From assembly GCF_902728265.1 (NCBI RefSeq), contig NZ_CACVBR010000001.1:62001-126000 (forward strand): DNA of 64,000 nucleotides, read 5' to 3'. The notes under the pieces were generated by a model. It saw only the letters and a list, made by a program, of their open reading frames with translations. It was not told where the DNA came from and searched no databases. The translations under genes were made by a program, and so were the position numbers. Source of the stretch: Chryseobacterium potabilaquae (lineage in GTDB: Bacteria; Bacteroidota; Bacteroidia; Flavobacteriales; Weeksellaceae). This document shows positions 36,160 to 45,566 of this stretch, piece by piece (the first letter of the stretch is position 1; each line of letters starts with the position of its first letter).

Positions 36160-36858
36160 TTATTTTTTTCTGGTTGTACGTTGCTCTATTCTTTTTTCAA
36201 ATTTTTCACCTTGGAAAATTCTTTGAATCATAATTCCTGGAATATGAATGTTATTAGGATCTAATTCTCCTGGTTCTACCAATTCTTCAACTTCAGCGAT
36301 TGTTATTTTCCCGGCACCAGCCATGGGGTGGTTAAAATTTCTTGCAGAGCCTTTAAAAATAAGATTACCGGCATGATCTCCTTTCCACGCCTTAACAATT
36401 GAAAAATCAGCTTTGTAAGCATGTTCCAAAATATGCGGTTTGCCTTCAAAATCTTTTATTTCTTTTCCTTCTGCAATCTCAGTTCCATATCCAGCGGGAG
36501 TATAGAATGCGGGAATTCCCGCCTGAGCAGCCCTACATTTTTCCGCCAAAGTCCCTTGTGGAGTAAGTTCAACCTCTAATTCTCCTGACAACATTTGTCT
36601 TTCGAATTCTGCATTCTCTCCTACATAGGAAGAAATCATTTTTTTAATTTGCTTTTTGTGAAGCAATAGACCTAATCCGAAATCATCAACTCCTGCATTG
36701 TTTGAAATACAGGTAAGATCCTTAACATCACTTTCTACTAAAGCATTAATTGAATTTTCAGGAATACCGCAAAGACCAAATCCTCCAAGCATTAAAGTCA
36801 TCCCATCTTTAATCCCATCAATGGCCTCCTTTGCATTTTTTACTCTTTTATCTATCAT
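36160..36858 (-). CDS. scoA: 3-oxoacid CoA-transferase, subunit A
   Basis: 232-residue alpha subunit with the oxyanion-hole [10 protein letters not shown] near residue 25 and the [17 protein letters not shown] motif. It forms the CoA-transferase with the following gene. Length is normal for the separate-subunit form. Confidence 0.93.
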   Translation of the reverse strand: MIDKRVKNAKEAIDGIKDGMTLMLGGFGLCGIPENSINALVESDVKDLTCISNNAGVDDFGLGLLLHKKQIKKMISSYVGENAEFERQMLSGELEVELTPQGTLAEKCRAAQAGIPAFYTPAGYGTEIAEGKEIKDFEGKPHILEHAYKADFSIVKAWKGDHAGNLIFKGSARNFNHPMAGAGKITIAEVEELVEPGELDPNNIHIPGIMIQRIFQGEKFEKRIEQRTTRKK

Positions 36859-37056
36859 GAAATATTAGATTTTCTGTTGGCTTAAATTTAATACTTTTTC
36901 CCATACGTATTGTATTTCAGAATTAGATCTCTATTTAAACCCGATTCTAGTGGAGATTTTAAAACTTAAAAGCCATCTTATAAAATCATAATGTATCAAA
37001 ATCTACTATAATTTTGAAATTACCCATTAAAAACAAGCTTTTTTTAATTCATAATA

Positions 37057-37088
37057 TTTGGTACATCAAAATCTATTTTGTATATTTG
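37057..37088 (+). promoter_or_regulatory. rplS promoter
   Basis: TTTG at 37057-37060, a 20-bp spacer and TATATTTG at 37081-37088 match the Bacteroidota sigma consensus fully. The start codon is 71 bp downstream. The rest of the 300-bp gap back to the CoA-transferase gene (36859-37158) shows nothing else recognisable. Confidence 0.8.
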
Positions 37089-37158
37089 CAACCTGTTATT
37101 CAACCTCTGACGATATACGTGTAAGTTGCTTAGCCTTAACATTTTATTTTAAATAATA

Positions 37159-37512
37159 ATGGATTTATTAAAGTACGTACAAGATAAGTACATCGCAAAA
37201 AAAGAATTTCCAAAATTCAAAGCGGGTGATACCATTACAGTGTATTACGAAATTAAAGAAGGACAAAAAACAAGAACTCAGTTCTTCAAAGGAACAGTAA
37301 TCCAATTAAGAGGTACTGGTTCTACAAAAACTTTTACTATCAGAAAAATGAGTGGTGATGTGGGTGTTGAGAGAGTATTCCCAATCAATATGCCAGCCCT
37401 TCAAAAAATTGAAGTTGATAGAAGAGGTAAAGTTAGAAGATCTAGAATTTATTACTTCAGAGACCTTAGAGGTAAAAAAGCTAGAATCAAAGACGCTGCT
37501 TTTAAGAAATAA
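37159..37512 (+). CDS. rplS: 50S ribosomal protein L19
   Basis: 117-residue L19, a 23S rRNA-binding protein at the 30S–50S interface. Recognised by FKAGDTITVYYEI, TQFFKGTVIQLRG, RKMSGDVGVERVFP and RRSRIYYFRDLRGKKARIK. Length is normal. It is transcribed alone from its own promoter and ends at a strong terminator, rather than following rimM/trmD as in many other phyla. Confidence 0.97.
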   Translation: MDLLKYVQDKYIAKKEFPKFKAGDTITVYYEIKEGQKTRTQFFKGTVIQLRGTGSTKTFTIRKMSGDVGVERVFPINMPALQKIEVDRRGKVRRSRIYYFRDLRGKKARIKDAAFKK

Positions 37513-37530
37513 TTCAGACAACAATAATTC

Positions 37531-37565
37531 AAAAAGAGACCATTTATTCATAATGGTCTCTTTTT
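37531..37565. terminator. Terminator after rplS, bidirectional
   Basis: A 14-bp perfect stem (AAAAAGAGACCATT / AATGGTCTCTTTTT) with a 7-nt loop, 18 bp after the rplS stop and 19 bp beyond the converging hydrolase stop. Confidence 0.9.
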
Positions 37566-37584
37566 ATTTATTATGGAAAAAGAC

Positions 37585-38580
37585 TTACATGATAAAATTG
37601 AATAGAGCCTTAAAAAATTGATCATAAACTTCAATATGAGGAAGATGTCCTACATTTTCAATCTCTACTAGTTTCGAACCCAATATTTGTTTTTGTGTTT
37701 TTTTTCCCAGTTCCTGATACTGACCCATTTTTGCCTGTAATTCTTTAGGTGCCCTATCTTTCCCTATTGCCGTCCTATCCCTTGTTCCAATAATCAATAA
37801 TGTAGGTACTTTGATATTTTTAAATTCATAACATACTGGTTGATTATAAATCATATCCGATGTTAGAGCAGCATTCCAAGCCACTTTGGGATAATCTGGG
37901 TGTAAAGTCCATCCCGCAATCATATCCAACCAAGGCTGATATTCATTTTTCCATTTATTATCATAATAAAACTTTAACTGATAGTTTTTATAACTTTCTG
38001 CAGTATTCTTTAGTTCAGATTCGTAAGCCTGATCAATAGTTTGGTAGCTCGCAAAAGTTTTATAATCTTCCAATCCTATAGGATTTTCTAAAATTAATTT
38101 TTCAACCCTATTAGGATATTGAAGTGTAAATCTAGTCGCCACCATTCCCCCCATTGAATGTCCCAATACTATTATTTTATCAATTTTCAATTCATCTAAA
38201 ATAGCTTTCGTATTTTCCGCCAACTGAGAAAAGGAAAATTGATAGCTTTGGGGTTTTGATGATTTTCCAAATCCAATTTGATCCGGGATAATTACCCTGA
38301 AACCTCTTGCTGAAAGATCTTTAGCTGTTTTTTTCCAATAGGCTCCGTTAAAGTTTTTCCCATGAAGAAGCAGTACAACTTTACCATTTGATACTTTTGG
38401 CCATACATCCATATACGCCATTTTTAACTCATTATTTTGAGATTTTATATTCATGAAATGCACATCGAAAGGATATTGATAATCAGAAAGCATAGGATCC
38501 AAGGGTCTCATTTGAGAGAGTAACAGATGAGGAAAAATGGATAACATTACTACAGCCACAATGTTTTTAAAATATTTCAT
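37585..38580 (-). CDS. Alpha/beta-fold hydrolase, exported
   Basis: 331 residues with a signal peptide (cleavage near LLSQ, residue 22). It has the alpha/beta hydrolase core: an HGKNFNGAYW oxyanion strand, nucleophile elbow GHSMGG (Ser about residue 142), an acid in the GTRDRTA strand and His in GHLPHIE. Substrate unknown; esterases and C–C hydrolases of this kind are common in flavobacteria. It is the last gene before the rplS terminator and has no obvious partner. Confidence 0.85.
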   Translation of the reverse strand: MKYFKNIVAVVMLSIFPHLLLSQMRPLDPMLSDYQYPFDVHFMNIKSQNNELKMAYMDVWPKVSNGKVVLLLHGKNFNGAYWKKTAKDLSARGFRVIIPDQIGFGKSSKPQSYQFSFSQLAENTKAILDELKIDKIIVLGHSMGGMVATRFTLQYPNRVEKLILENPIGLEDYKTFASYQTIDQAYESELKNTAESYKNYQLKFYYDNKWKNEYQPWLDMIAGWTLHPDYPKVAWNAALTSDMIYNQPVCYEFKNIKVPTLLIIGTRDRTAIGKDRAPKELQAKMGQYQELGKKTQKQILGSKLVEIENVGHLPHIEVYDQFFKALFNFIM

Positions 38581-38601
38581 GAAATTTTATTTTTAGATGC
38601 T

Positions 38602-38632
38602 AAAATAAAAAAACCGTCTCAAAAGAAACAGT
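38602..38632 (-). terminator. Terminator after the EamA gene
   Basis: On the minus strand ACTGTTTC-TTTT-GAGACGGT forms an 8-bp stem with two G·U pairs, followed by a run of seven Ts. It separates the EamA gene from the hydrolase. Confidence 0.75.
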
Positions 38633-38665
38633 AATACATGATTATTTTAACTTAATTATAAATTT

Positions 38666-39643
38666 CTAAGAAACTTCCGCTAATACATATTCTTTTTTTG
38701 AAGGTAAGTTCATCAAAACAATTGCAAAAAGAATTAATGCAATTCCTAACCATTGTGTAAGAAAAACATTCTCTCCTAATACCATATATGCGATGGTAAC
38801 AGAAACAGGAAGCTCCAAGGATGAAACAATACTGCCTAATCCTAGTCCAGCATTTGGAAATCCTATATTAAATAATATCGGAGGTATGATTGTTCCAAAC
38901 AGAGCAAGTACAAAACCGTACGTCCAAAGAATAGAATAATTAAATGAATGAATATGCGTTGTATTATCTGTAAAATTTAAATAAAAGGATTGTAAATTAT
39001 CAAAATAAAAAGGTCCTATTTGTGCAAAAAATAAGAATATAAATACAATAATTGCTCCTCCCGACAACATCACCAAACTTTTTCTCAAAACAGGTAAATG
39101 ATTAGCTATCGTATTGGAAGTAAACATGGTTAAAGTATAAGACCCAGCTGCCATAAGCCCCCAAAAGACACCATGCCAGTCTATCTCAATCTTCTCATTA
39201 ATAATGTTAGTCGCTAAAATTGTTCCTATTAATACTATAACCACCGAGACTACCTTCCGGCTATTGGGTAATTTCTTAGTGATAAAACTCTCTACTACCA
39301 CACTGAACCAAACAGATTGCATAAGCAATACAATAGCAATGGAAACATTAATATATTGAACAGCCAAATAATAAAACAAACTTGTTCCTCCTAAAGATGT
39401 TCCTGCCAACATAAGCTGCTTTATCTCTTTAGAGCTTGGTGAAGACAAGGCTTTCTTGGAAGTCATCGTTTGGATAAAATTAAGTGTTAAAAGCCCTACT
39501 AGTCCCAATAAAAACTGAGAAGTTGTAACTTCCGAAGTGGTATATCCTTCGTTATAAGCCATCTTAACAAACGTCGCTAGCATCCCGTATATACTTGCTC
39601 CAACACCTACGAATAAAACGCCTTTCAATATATTCTTCTTCAT
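38666..39643 (-). CDS. EamA/DMT-family transporter
   Basis: 325-residue drug/metabolite transporter of the EamA type, with ten predicted hydrophobic helices in two repeated halves. The second half ends in the typical SLELPVSVTIAYMVLGE… stretch and a final helix (about 293-313). EamA exporters move amino acids, nucleosides or small metabolites; the substrate is not readable. It is a single-gene unit flanked by terminators. Confidence 0.88.
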   Translation of the reverse strand: MKKNILKGVLFVGVGASIYGMLATFVKMAYNEGYTTSEVTTSQFLLGLVGLLTLNFIQTMTSKKALSSPSSKEIKQLMLAGTSLGGTSLFYYLAVQYINVSIAIVLLMQSVWFSVVVESFITKKLPNSRKVVSVVIVLIGTILATNIINEKIEIDWHGVFWGLMAAGSYTLTMFTSNTIANHLPVLRKSLVMLSGGAIIVFIFLFFAQIGPFYFDNLQSFYLNFTDNTTHIHSFNYSILWTYGFVLALFGTIIPPILFNIGFPNAGLGLGSIVSSLELPVSVTIAYMVLGENVFLTQWLGIALILFAIVLMNLPSKKEYVLAEVS

Positions 39644-39668
39644 AATGTATGATTTTTTAAAAAGTCAG

Positions 39669-39676
39669 CAAAGTTA
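39669..39676 (-). promoter_or_regulatory. Candidate -7 element for the EamA gene
   Basis: Minus strand TAACTTTG matches TAnnTTTG 26 bp upstream of the ATG. The -33 region is poor. Confidence 0.4.
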
Positions 39677-39723
39677 CATATATTAATTTAAATCTTTTAA
39701 AAGAATACTATTCATAGATTAAT

Positions 39724-39758
39724 AAAAATAGCCGCAAACAAAGTTTACGGCTATTTTT
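39724..39758 (-). terminator. Terminator after the M36 protease gene
   Basis: AAAAATAGCCG / CGGCTATTTTT, an 11-bp stem with an imperfect inner extension, 17 bp past the protease stop codon. Confidence 0.85.
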
Positions 39759-39774
39759 AATCAATTTTTTAGAT

Positions 39775-42375
39775 CTATTTTTTAATAATGACTTTTGAAG
39801 TAGCATCAAAGCCTAGACCTTTTACTCTAATCATATAAGTTCCATTGATTAATTTCTCTGTAGAGATAGCTTTTTTAGTATCAGGAGATATTTTATCCTC
39901 TGAAGAAAGCAATTTTCCTGACATATCATAGATTTCAACACTTACTTTTCCCATAGTATTGCTTGGGAAATTAATATAAAATTCATTCTTGGCAGGATTT
40001 GGATAGATAGAGATTGTGTTTTTCACTCCTTTCACTTCATCTGTCGCTAATTGCGATAAATTACATTCCGCAGGTACTGCAAAGCTTTCTGTTTGATCAT
40101 TAATATTTGTTTTTGATCCAGCAGATGCATTTACCCCTAATCCTCTTTTTGCAAAAGCACTCCAAATCATACATTTATCAACTCCTGATGTTGCCGCTAG
40201 CTCAGCAGCTAAGATTGCATTTCTTCCATCTACAAATGTAGGATTACACGGTTGCAATTTTAATGCATTTGTAACCAACTGAAGAACCCTTGAACTCCCA
40301 CTTGTCGTATTTGCCATTACATCTGATGAATATCCATATTTCTCTACATACTTCCAATGAAGATCCCATAACATGGTAGCCCAAATAAATCCAATAGCAT
40401 GAACATTGGGTACAGTGGAAGATCCACTACTTAATTCTAATCCATTAGTATCTCCATATGTATAATCGTTGACAGAAAAATTAGGAGAATATGCAGCAGG
40501 CCTTATACCTTTACCATTAGTTCCTTGTCCTATAGCATAAGTCCCTACTCCTCTAGGAACCAAAGCATTATCTCCAGGTTTATTCGTAAGCATTATAGCA
40601 AAGAAATCGGACCACCCCTCTCCCATTTGTTCTTTATCTAAGGATGAATTTAAACAACTATATCCATTTCCTGTTAATCTATTGGATATACCGTGTCCAT
40701 ATTCATGAGTAATAATACCATTATCAAAACTTCCATCTGGCGTAACAGCCGTTGAAGGGTCATTTTTTAAAGTAACATTTACGTTCATATTGGCCGCAAT
40801 TTGACTTTTAATATAAACACCTTCATCATTCGTAATAAGTATGGAAGGAATAGTAATTGTGGCATCACTTCCACCCATACTTATTAATGCTGAGCCATTA
40901 GGTGCATTATTATAAATAATTACGGCTGCTGCTCCTGCATTTTGCGCATTTTTTACCTTTACTGTAAAATTGCAATTTCCTCTTTCTACCAAACCTATTT
41001 TACCGGCTAATGAACCTGCAGGCATTGCTGAGCATCCATCAAATATAGCTGGCAAAACAACGTTTGCAGTAACTCCCGTTCCATTAAGAGGGCTTCCAAA
41101 CTCGGCTTGGCCGATATTAGGATTACGTGGTTGTGCCGAACCTGGTGAATTATAGAAAAACTGTTTATTTATTGTTGACCATAGATACATTTGCATATAC
41201 GGATTACTTCCATCTGGCGGTGTCCCAAAATTAGCATTATTCAATCCTCCACCATCTTGTCCTTCTGCTTCCACATGATCATTTCCTGTACCTCCACTTC
41301 CAAAGTTATTTTTTTGAAAATTTCTTGCTGCTTCCGTAAAGCCAAGTTTATAGAATATATCATGAACTCTATTGTTCATGTAAAATAAATTGGTAATAGC
41401 GGCATTTCGATTAGCCAAAGGAGTAGCATTAATACTATAAGAGAAGTTAAAATTCCTAGATGGGCCTCCATCCGGTGAAGATCCTGGTGAATTCTGATTG
41501 CCAGAGTCTTCATATGCAAATACATTATTTCCTCTTGTAATGGTATAATGATTTGTCCCATCTGAATGCCATCCTTCAGGAGATGCAGAAAGTATCCATG
41601 GGTTACTAAGAATTGATCTGGATCCAAATGTAGGCGCTTCTGTAGGTAAAGCAAACACATTATAGGTAGCGTTATCTGGTGCTAAAAAAGGAATATTTTG
41701 TTCACTTACATAAGATTCTGGAATATTATTTTGATGTTCTTCATCCATGTGCTTGTATGCATCACTATGAAAGTTACAAGATAAATTTAAGTTGACTTTA
41801 TCAATAATAGTTCCATCATTGGCATCTAGTAAGATATTCCATAAGTTTGATGATTTAGGCTCACGAACGATAAATTCGTATGCTAATATTAAATTATTAT
41901 TATCATTATAATAAACTAACCGTTGCTTGGCTACTTGAGTATTTTCCGGTGATGCGTCATAAAATCCTAGTACCGGATATGAGGAAATACTTTCTTTTTG
42001 TAGGTGATCAGCAATCTTTTGAATTGCTGCCACTTTATTCACAGATACATTATTTCCTACGACAGCATTATAATCTTTTAAAAAATTATCAGAATAATAT
42101 ATAATCTCATTATCCTTAATCAGAGCGGATCCGGCAGAATTATAAATAGGAATCCCTTTATACATTTGGTGAAACTTCACCACATTTCCATTTAAGAATT
42201 TTGAAGCATCTCTGTTCTCAATTGCAAAATCCATAAGATCATGTTTCTTATATTCATTGATCATATTTTTTGAAATATAATCTTTAATCATAAGATTTTC
42301 TGAATTCTGAGATAATAAATAAGATGGGAAAATTGCATGTAATGCTACGCAAATAGGTAAGATTAGTTTTTTCAT
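39775..42375 (-). CDS. Secreted M36 (fungalysin-type) metalloprotease with T9SS sorting domain
   Basis: 866 residues. Signal peptide to about residue 22 (SYLLSQ), then an FTP-type propeptide (about 50-200), followed by the M36 catalytic domain. The zinc site is HEYGHGISNRL (about residue 560), with the downstream Glu ligand in GEGWSDFFA. A PA (protease-associated) domain is inserted ahead of the zinc site (about 440-545, GKIGLVERGNCNFTVKVKNAQ). The C-terminus (about 785-866, ISIYPNPAKNEFYI…) is a type A T9SS sorting domain, so the enzyme is exported to the outside or cell surface. It is a single gene with its own terminator. Confidence 0.92.
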   Translation of the reverse strand: MKKLILPICVALHAIFPSYLLSQNSENLMIKDYISKNMINEYKKHDLMDFAIENRDASKFLNGNVVKFHQMYKGIPIYNSAGSALIKDNEIIYYSDNFLKDYNAVVGNNVSVNKVAAIQKIADHLQKESISSYPVLGFYDASPENTQVAKQRLVYYNDNNNLILAYEFIVREPKSSNLWNILLDANDGTIIDKVNLNLSCNFHSDAYKHMDEEHQNNIPESYVSEQNIPFLAPDNATYNVFALPTEAPTFGSRSILSNPWILSASPEGWHSDGTNHYTITRGNNVFAYEDSGNQNSPGSSPDGGPSRNFNFSYSINATPLANRNAAITNLFYMNNRVHDIFYKLGFTEAARNFQKNNFGSGGTGNDHVEAEGQDGGGLNNANFGTPPDGSNPYMQMYLWSTINKQFFYNSPGSAQPRNPNIGQAEFGSPLNGTGVTANVVLPAIFDGCSAMPAGSLAGKIGLVERGNCNFTVKVKNAQNAGAAAVIIYNNAPNGSALISMGGSDATITIPSILITNDEGVYIKSQIAANMNVNVTLKNDPSTAVTPDGSFDNGIITHEYGHGISNRLTGNGYSCLNSSLDKEQMGEGWSDFFAIMLTNKPGDNALVPRGVGTYAIGQGTNGKGIRPAAYSPNFSVNDYTYGDTNGLELSSGSSTVPNVHAIGFIWATMLWDLHWKYVEKYGYSSDVMANTTSGSSRVLQLVTNALKLQPCNPTFVDGRNAILAAELAATSGVDKCMIWSAFAKRGLGVNASAGSKTNINDQTESFAVPAECNLSQLATDEVKGVKNTISIYPNPAKNEFYINFPSNTMGKVSVEIYDMSGKLLSSEDKISPDTKKAISTEKLINGTYMIRVKGLGFDATSKVIIKK

Positions 42376-42789
42376 ATATAATATTTTAAGTACTAAAATA
42401 CAAATTATTCACACTAGTTTGATAAATATCCTATCTTTTTTTTACTAAATCTCTTGAATATTTAAGATTCTATTTTTCAAACAAAAATTCTAAAACAGCC
42501 TATATGAAAGCTTATTTTTACTAAACTGCCCCTAAAAATTATAAATATTTTTAGGGGCATTATAAAAAATATGAAGTGTAATTTGGTTTAAAATAAAAAT
42601 ATATTTAATTGAAAATACAGAAAAGATTAAATAAAAACTTCCTATCCGTTATTAATTTCACAATTAATAAATATTTCATAAAAATTTAATCATACAACTA
42701 ATTTTTATTAATTCAAACATTACATTAATCATTATATACTAAATATCACGCAAACAATATAACATTTATCATTAAAATAATTTTATGAT
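42376..42789. other. AT-rich intergenic region between M36 protease and ATP-grasp genes
   Basis: 414 bp with no credible ORF. It holds the strong hairpin at 42527-42559 and must contain the protease promoter, which I cannot place. Confidence 0.7.
42527..42559 (-). terminator. Strong hairpin downstream of the isonitrile cluster
   Basis: A 13-bp perfect stem TGCCCCTAAAAAT / ATTTTTAGGGGCA with a 7-nt loop, 230 bp after the ATP-grasp stop. It is the likely end of the four-gene transcript, although the T-tract on the minus side is weak. Confidence 0.65.
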
Positions 42790-44025
42790 TTAATCTACTT
42801 CAGAGATAACCAATTCGGATTCCATATTTCGTATTTTTTCATAATCTGACAAGATAGAATCACGGTCCCCACACAATGCAACCATCCCAATACTTGTTAG
42901 AAAATCTTCCGTTTTTGGAACCATATCACCATTTTTAAACCATATATGTTTATTAAATAAGGTCGGTAATTGGGATATTTCAGTTAATACTTCAGAGTTT
43001 GAGACAACTCCATTCACTGGTGATTTCAAAAAGACACTCATCATAGGTGTTTTTAGCGTGTACTCTTTTGTCATAACATCTCCATTAACTAATGCCTCTA
43101 CCAGTTTATCTGCCTGGCTGCTACCCGTCGCTTGTCTAGTATAATTTACAGAAGGTCCTCCACACATTCTTGCTGCTGTTTCTATAAGACGAGGTCCTTT
43201 CTCGGTAAGCATAATTTCATTGTGAGCAGCTCCCCAACGAATTCCCATTGCATCTAAACAATTTTTCGTATACTCAAATAATTCTCCATACATTTCTTCA
43301 TCATAAGGAACAAATTCCACATAATCAATAACCGTTTTACGATCATTAAACCACATTTTATTGTATTTAACTAAATGAGCTAAATAATGTTTCCCGTTCG
43401 CAGATACAGTACCCACTGCATATTCAGTCCCTATAGCTTCTTCCTGAACGACAACGGTATCACTAACCACTCCTGTAATTTTAGAAGGTTCTGTTAATAT
43501 ACGGTTGAAAGCTTTTTTCCAATCACCTTTTGCAGGAATGTGAAATACTTTATCACTACCCGCAGAAAGCGGCGGTTTACATATCAATGAAGACTCCTCT
43601 AAATCATTTTCTTTAACCCAATCTAATACTTCATTTTCACATGAAGTATTAATCGTTTTAAGGCATGGAACCCCCGATTCATGTAACGTTTTCTGCATAA
43701 GAGCTTTATGCTTTCTGTTTAATACTTTCCCTGGATCATTAGCAAATTCAGGAGTTAAGATCGAAGCAAGATGCTCAGCTAACGGAACTGCCTTGTCCGT
43801 ACCCGGAAGAATGGCAAGCGGATTATATTCTCTAAGAATATCAACAAGATTGGGCTGATCCATAATAATTTCGGTAAAATCCGAAGTTTGGATTTGCGTC
43901 CCATAACCAATCCTCTCTATAGATCCAATGGTAACAGCTATTGACGGTATTCCCCACTTTTTAAACGTAGGCGCTAATTCTACCCCCGATGAAAGAGGGT
44001 CTATAATAATAACAGGTCTGTTCAT
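42790..44025 (-). CDS. ATP-grasp ligase in isonitrile cluster
   Basis: 411-residue ATP-grasp protein. The N-terminal Rossmann-like pre-grasp domain (VIIIDPLSSG, about residues 4-13) is followed by ATP-binding strands with SLICKPPLSAGSDKV and VVQEEAIGTEYAVG. The Mg-binding segment is HNEIMLTEKGPRLIETAARMCGG (about 278-300). This looks like the L-amino-acid ligase/carnosine-synthase group, which joins a carboxylate to an amine through an acyl phosphate. Last gene of the cluster, 83 bp after the FAD monooxygenase. A likely job is to couple the isonitrile acid or an oxidised product to an amino acid or amine; the actual substrates are unknown. Confidence 0.88.
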   Translation of the reverse strand: MNRPVIIIDPLSSGVELAPTFKKWGIPSIAVTIGSIERIGYGTQIQTSDFTEIIMDQPNLVDILREYNPLAILPGTDKAVPLAEHLASILTPEFANDPGKVLNRKHKALMQKTLHESGVPCLKTINTSCENEVLDWVKENDLEESSLICKPPLSAGSDKVFHIPAKGDWKKAFNRILTEPSKITGVVSDTVVVQEEAIGTEYAVGTVSANGKHYLAHLVKYNKMWFNDRKTVIDYVEFVPYDEEMYGELFEYTKNCLDAMGIRWGAAHNEIMLTEKGPRLIETAARMCGGPSVNYTRQATGSSQADKLVEALVNGDVMTKEYTLKTPMMSVFLKSPVNGVVSNSEVLTEISQLPTLFNKHIWFKNGDMVPKTEDFLTSIGMVALCGDRDSILSDYEKIRNMESELVISEVD

Positions 44026-44108
44026 ATGTTATTTTTTAAATTAAAAAACTCTATTAGTTTAAAGTGACTAAGAAAAAAGAATGTTATTTAGTCTTTTTCT
44101 ATTATTTA

Positions 44109-45566
44109 TTATATGGCATATATTCTAGCTAAATAATCAAATAAGATCGATTCTACATTTTCCAAAGATGTACAAGATTCAATATATGAATCCGGTCTTA
44201 CTAAAATTGCTTTATCTTCATAAGGAGTATTATCTGCCCAAAAGTGTGTGGATTGCTTTTGTGAATAAATCTGAATTATTTTTACAAACTCCGGTATATC
44301 TAAACTCAACTCTATATCTCCAAAAATCAACAACGTGAAATGTGAATAGTTTAAAATCGAATATAATCGTGTTTCAATACTCCCCTTATACATTTTAAAA
44401 TCAAATATCCTAGAACCCGATATTCCCTGATCTCCATAGCGAATTCCCATTCCGGTTATACTTCCAGCATATTTCTGTACTGTTTTTACATAGTCCTCCG
44501 CATGAGTTCCTTTATTCGAATATTTAGTAGAGCGAACAAGATCACCAGAGGCCTTTATAACACTTTGAGCAATTGGCCTACGTTCATCTTCATAAGTTTG
44601 CAAAAGTTCAGTGGGTGCATTAAAGTTAATTACCATATTAAGTTTCCACATAAGATTGAATGCATCCGCAAGGCCTGTATTGAGCCCCTGCCCTCCATTA
44701 ACCGAGTGAATATGACAAGCGTCACCAGCAAGAAATACCTTCTTATTTACATGGAATTTTTCTGCTACAGATTCTTTAACTGAAAATTGCGAAAACCAAA
44801 CAACTTCTTTAAATTTTAGTGTATGAGGTTTGATTGCATGATTAATTTTACCAATAACTTCCTCCATACTAAAATCTTTCTTATCCATTCTTACATAAAA
44901 CCTATCAATTTCTCCTTCACGAGGAATCCAAGCCACGTCTGAAGTATCCGTTTGAAAGGTTATAATTTCTGGTACTTTTGGAAAATCGGTATCTATAATT
45001 CCATCAATTACTGCCCATATGAGTTGGGGACGTATAATATCAAATGGTATATTAAAGAGACTTCGAACTTTTGATCGAGATCCATCCGCACCAATAACAT
45101 AGCTAGACTGAATAATCTCTCCATTTGAAAGACTCGTTACACAACCATCTCTTAAAAACTCAATATTCTCCACTATCGTTAAACGATTAACCCCCGCTTT
45201 TCTCTCTTCAAGAATTTCACTCAACAGCTTTTCAACATAAGATTGGCCAAGCATAAGAAAGTGTTTATGTAAACAGCCTTCCAATTCATTCCACCACGTA
45301 GATTGCCGGGATGTGAATCTTCCATTACTCCATACGGAGCTTGTATTGCAAGGTTTTCCTAAAGGATAAAGTTCTTTAAATAAATTGACCAATTCAAAGA
45401 GTTGCAAAGTACGGGCATTCAAAGCATCAGCCCTACCCACCTCTAAAGGACCTGGAGATTTATCGATAATCATGGTGCGCAAACCACAGATCTGGCCAAG
45501 ATAAGCACACATTAATCCAACAGGTCCGGCTCCAATAATAATTACATCTACTCGTTGAGTACTCAT
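44109..45566 (-). CDS. FAD-dependent monooxygenase (phenol hydroxylase/TfdB-like)
   Basis: 485-residue group A flavoprotein hydroxylase. The N-terminal GAGPVG dinucleotide fold (residue 12), the GADGSRS motif (about residue 159) and GDACHIHSVNGGQGLN (about 282) bind FAD and NAD(P)H. The C-terminal part resembles the thioredoxin-like tail of phenol hydroxylases. Such enzymes hydroxylate aromatic rings. It overlaps the upstream oxygenase gene by 4 bp, a sign of translational coupling, so an aromatic isonitrile intermediate from Tyr or Trp is a reasonable substrate; that is inference. It is not related in sequence type to PvcC, the two-component hydroxylase of the Pseudomonas pathway. Confidence 0.9.
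   Translation of the reverse strand: MSTQRVDVIIIGAGPVGLMCAYLGQICGLRTMIIDKSPGPLEVGRADALNARTLQLFELVNLFKELYPLGKPCNTSSVWSNGRFTSRQSTWWNELEGCLHKHFLMLGQSYVEKLLSEILEERKAGVNRLTIVENIEFLRDGCVTSLSNGEIIQSSYVIGADGSRSKVRSLFNIPFDIIRPQLIWAVIDGIIDTDFPKVPEIITFQTDTSDVAWIPREGEIDRFYVRMDKKDFSMEEVIGKINHAIKPHTLKFKEVVWFSQFSVKESVAEKFHVNKKVFLAGDACHIHSVNGGQGLNTGLADAFNLMWKLNMVINFNAPTELLQTYEDERRPIAQSVIKASGDLVRSTKYSNKGTHAEDYVKTVQKYAGSITGMGIRYGDQGISGSRIFDFKMYKGSIETRLYSILNYSHFTLLIFGDIELSLDIPEFVKIIQIYSQKQSTHFWADNTPYEDKAILVRPDSYIESCTSLENVESILFDYLARIYAI

Noticed and set aside
38666-39643. EamA transporter as exporter of the isonitrile product
   Set aside because: Separated by the M36 protease gene and terminators; no evidence of co-regulation.
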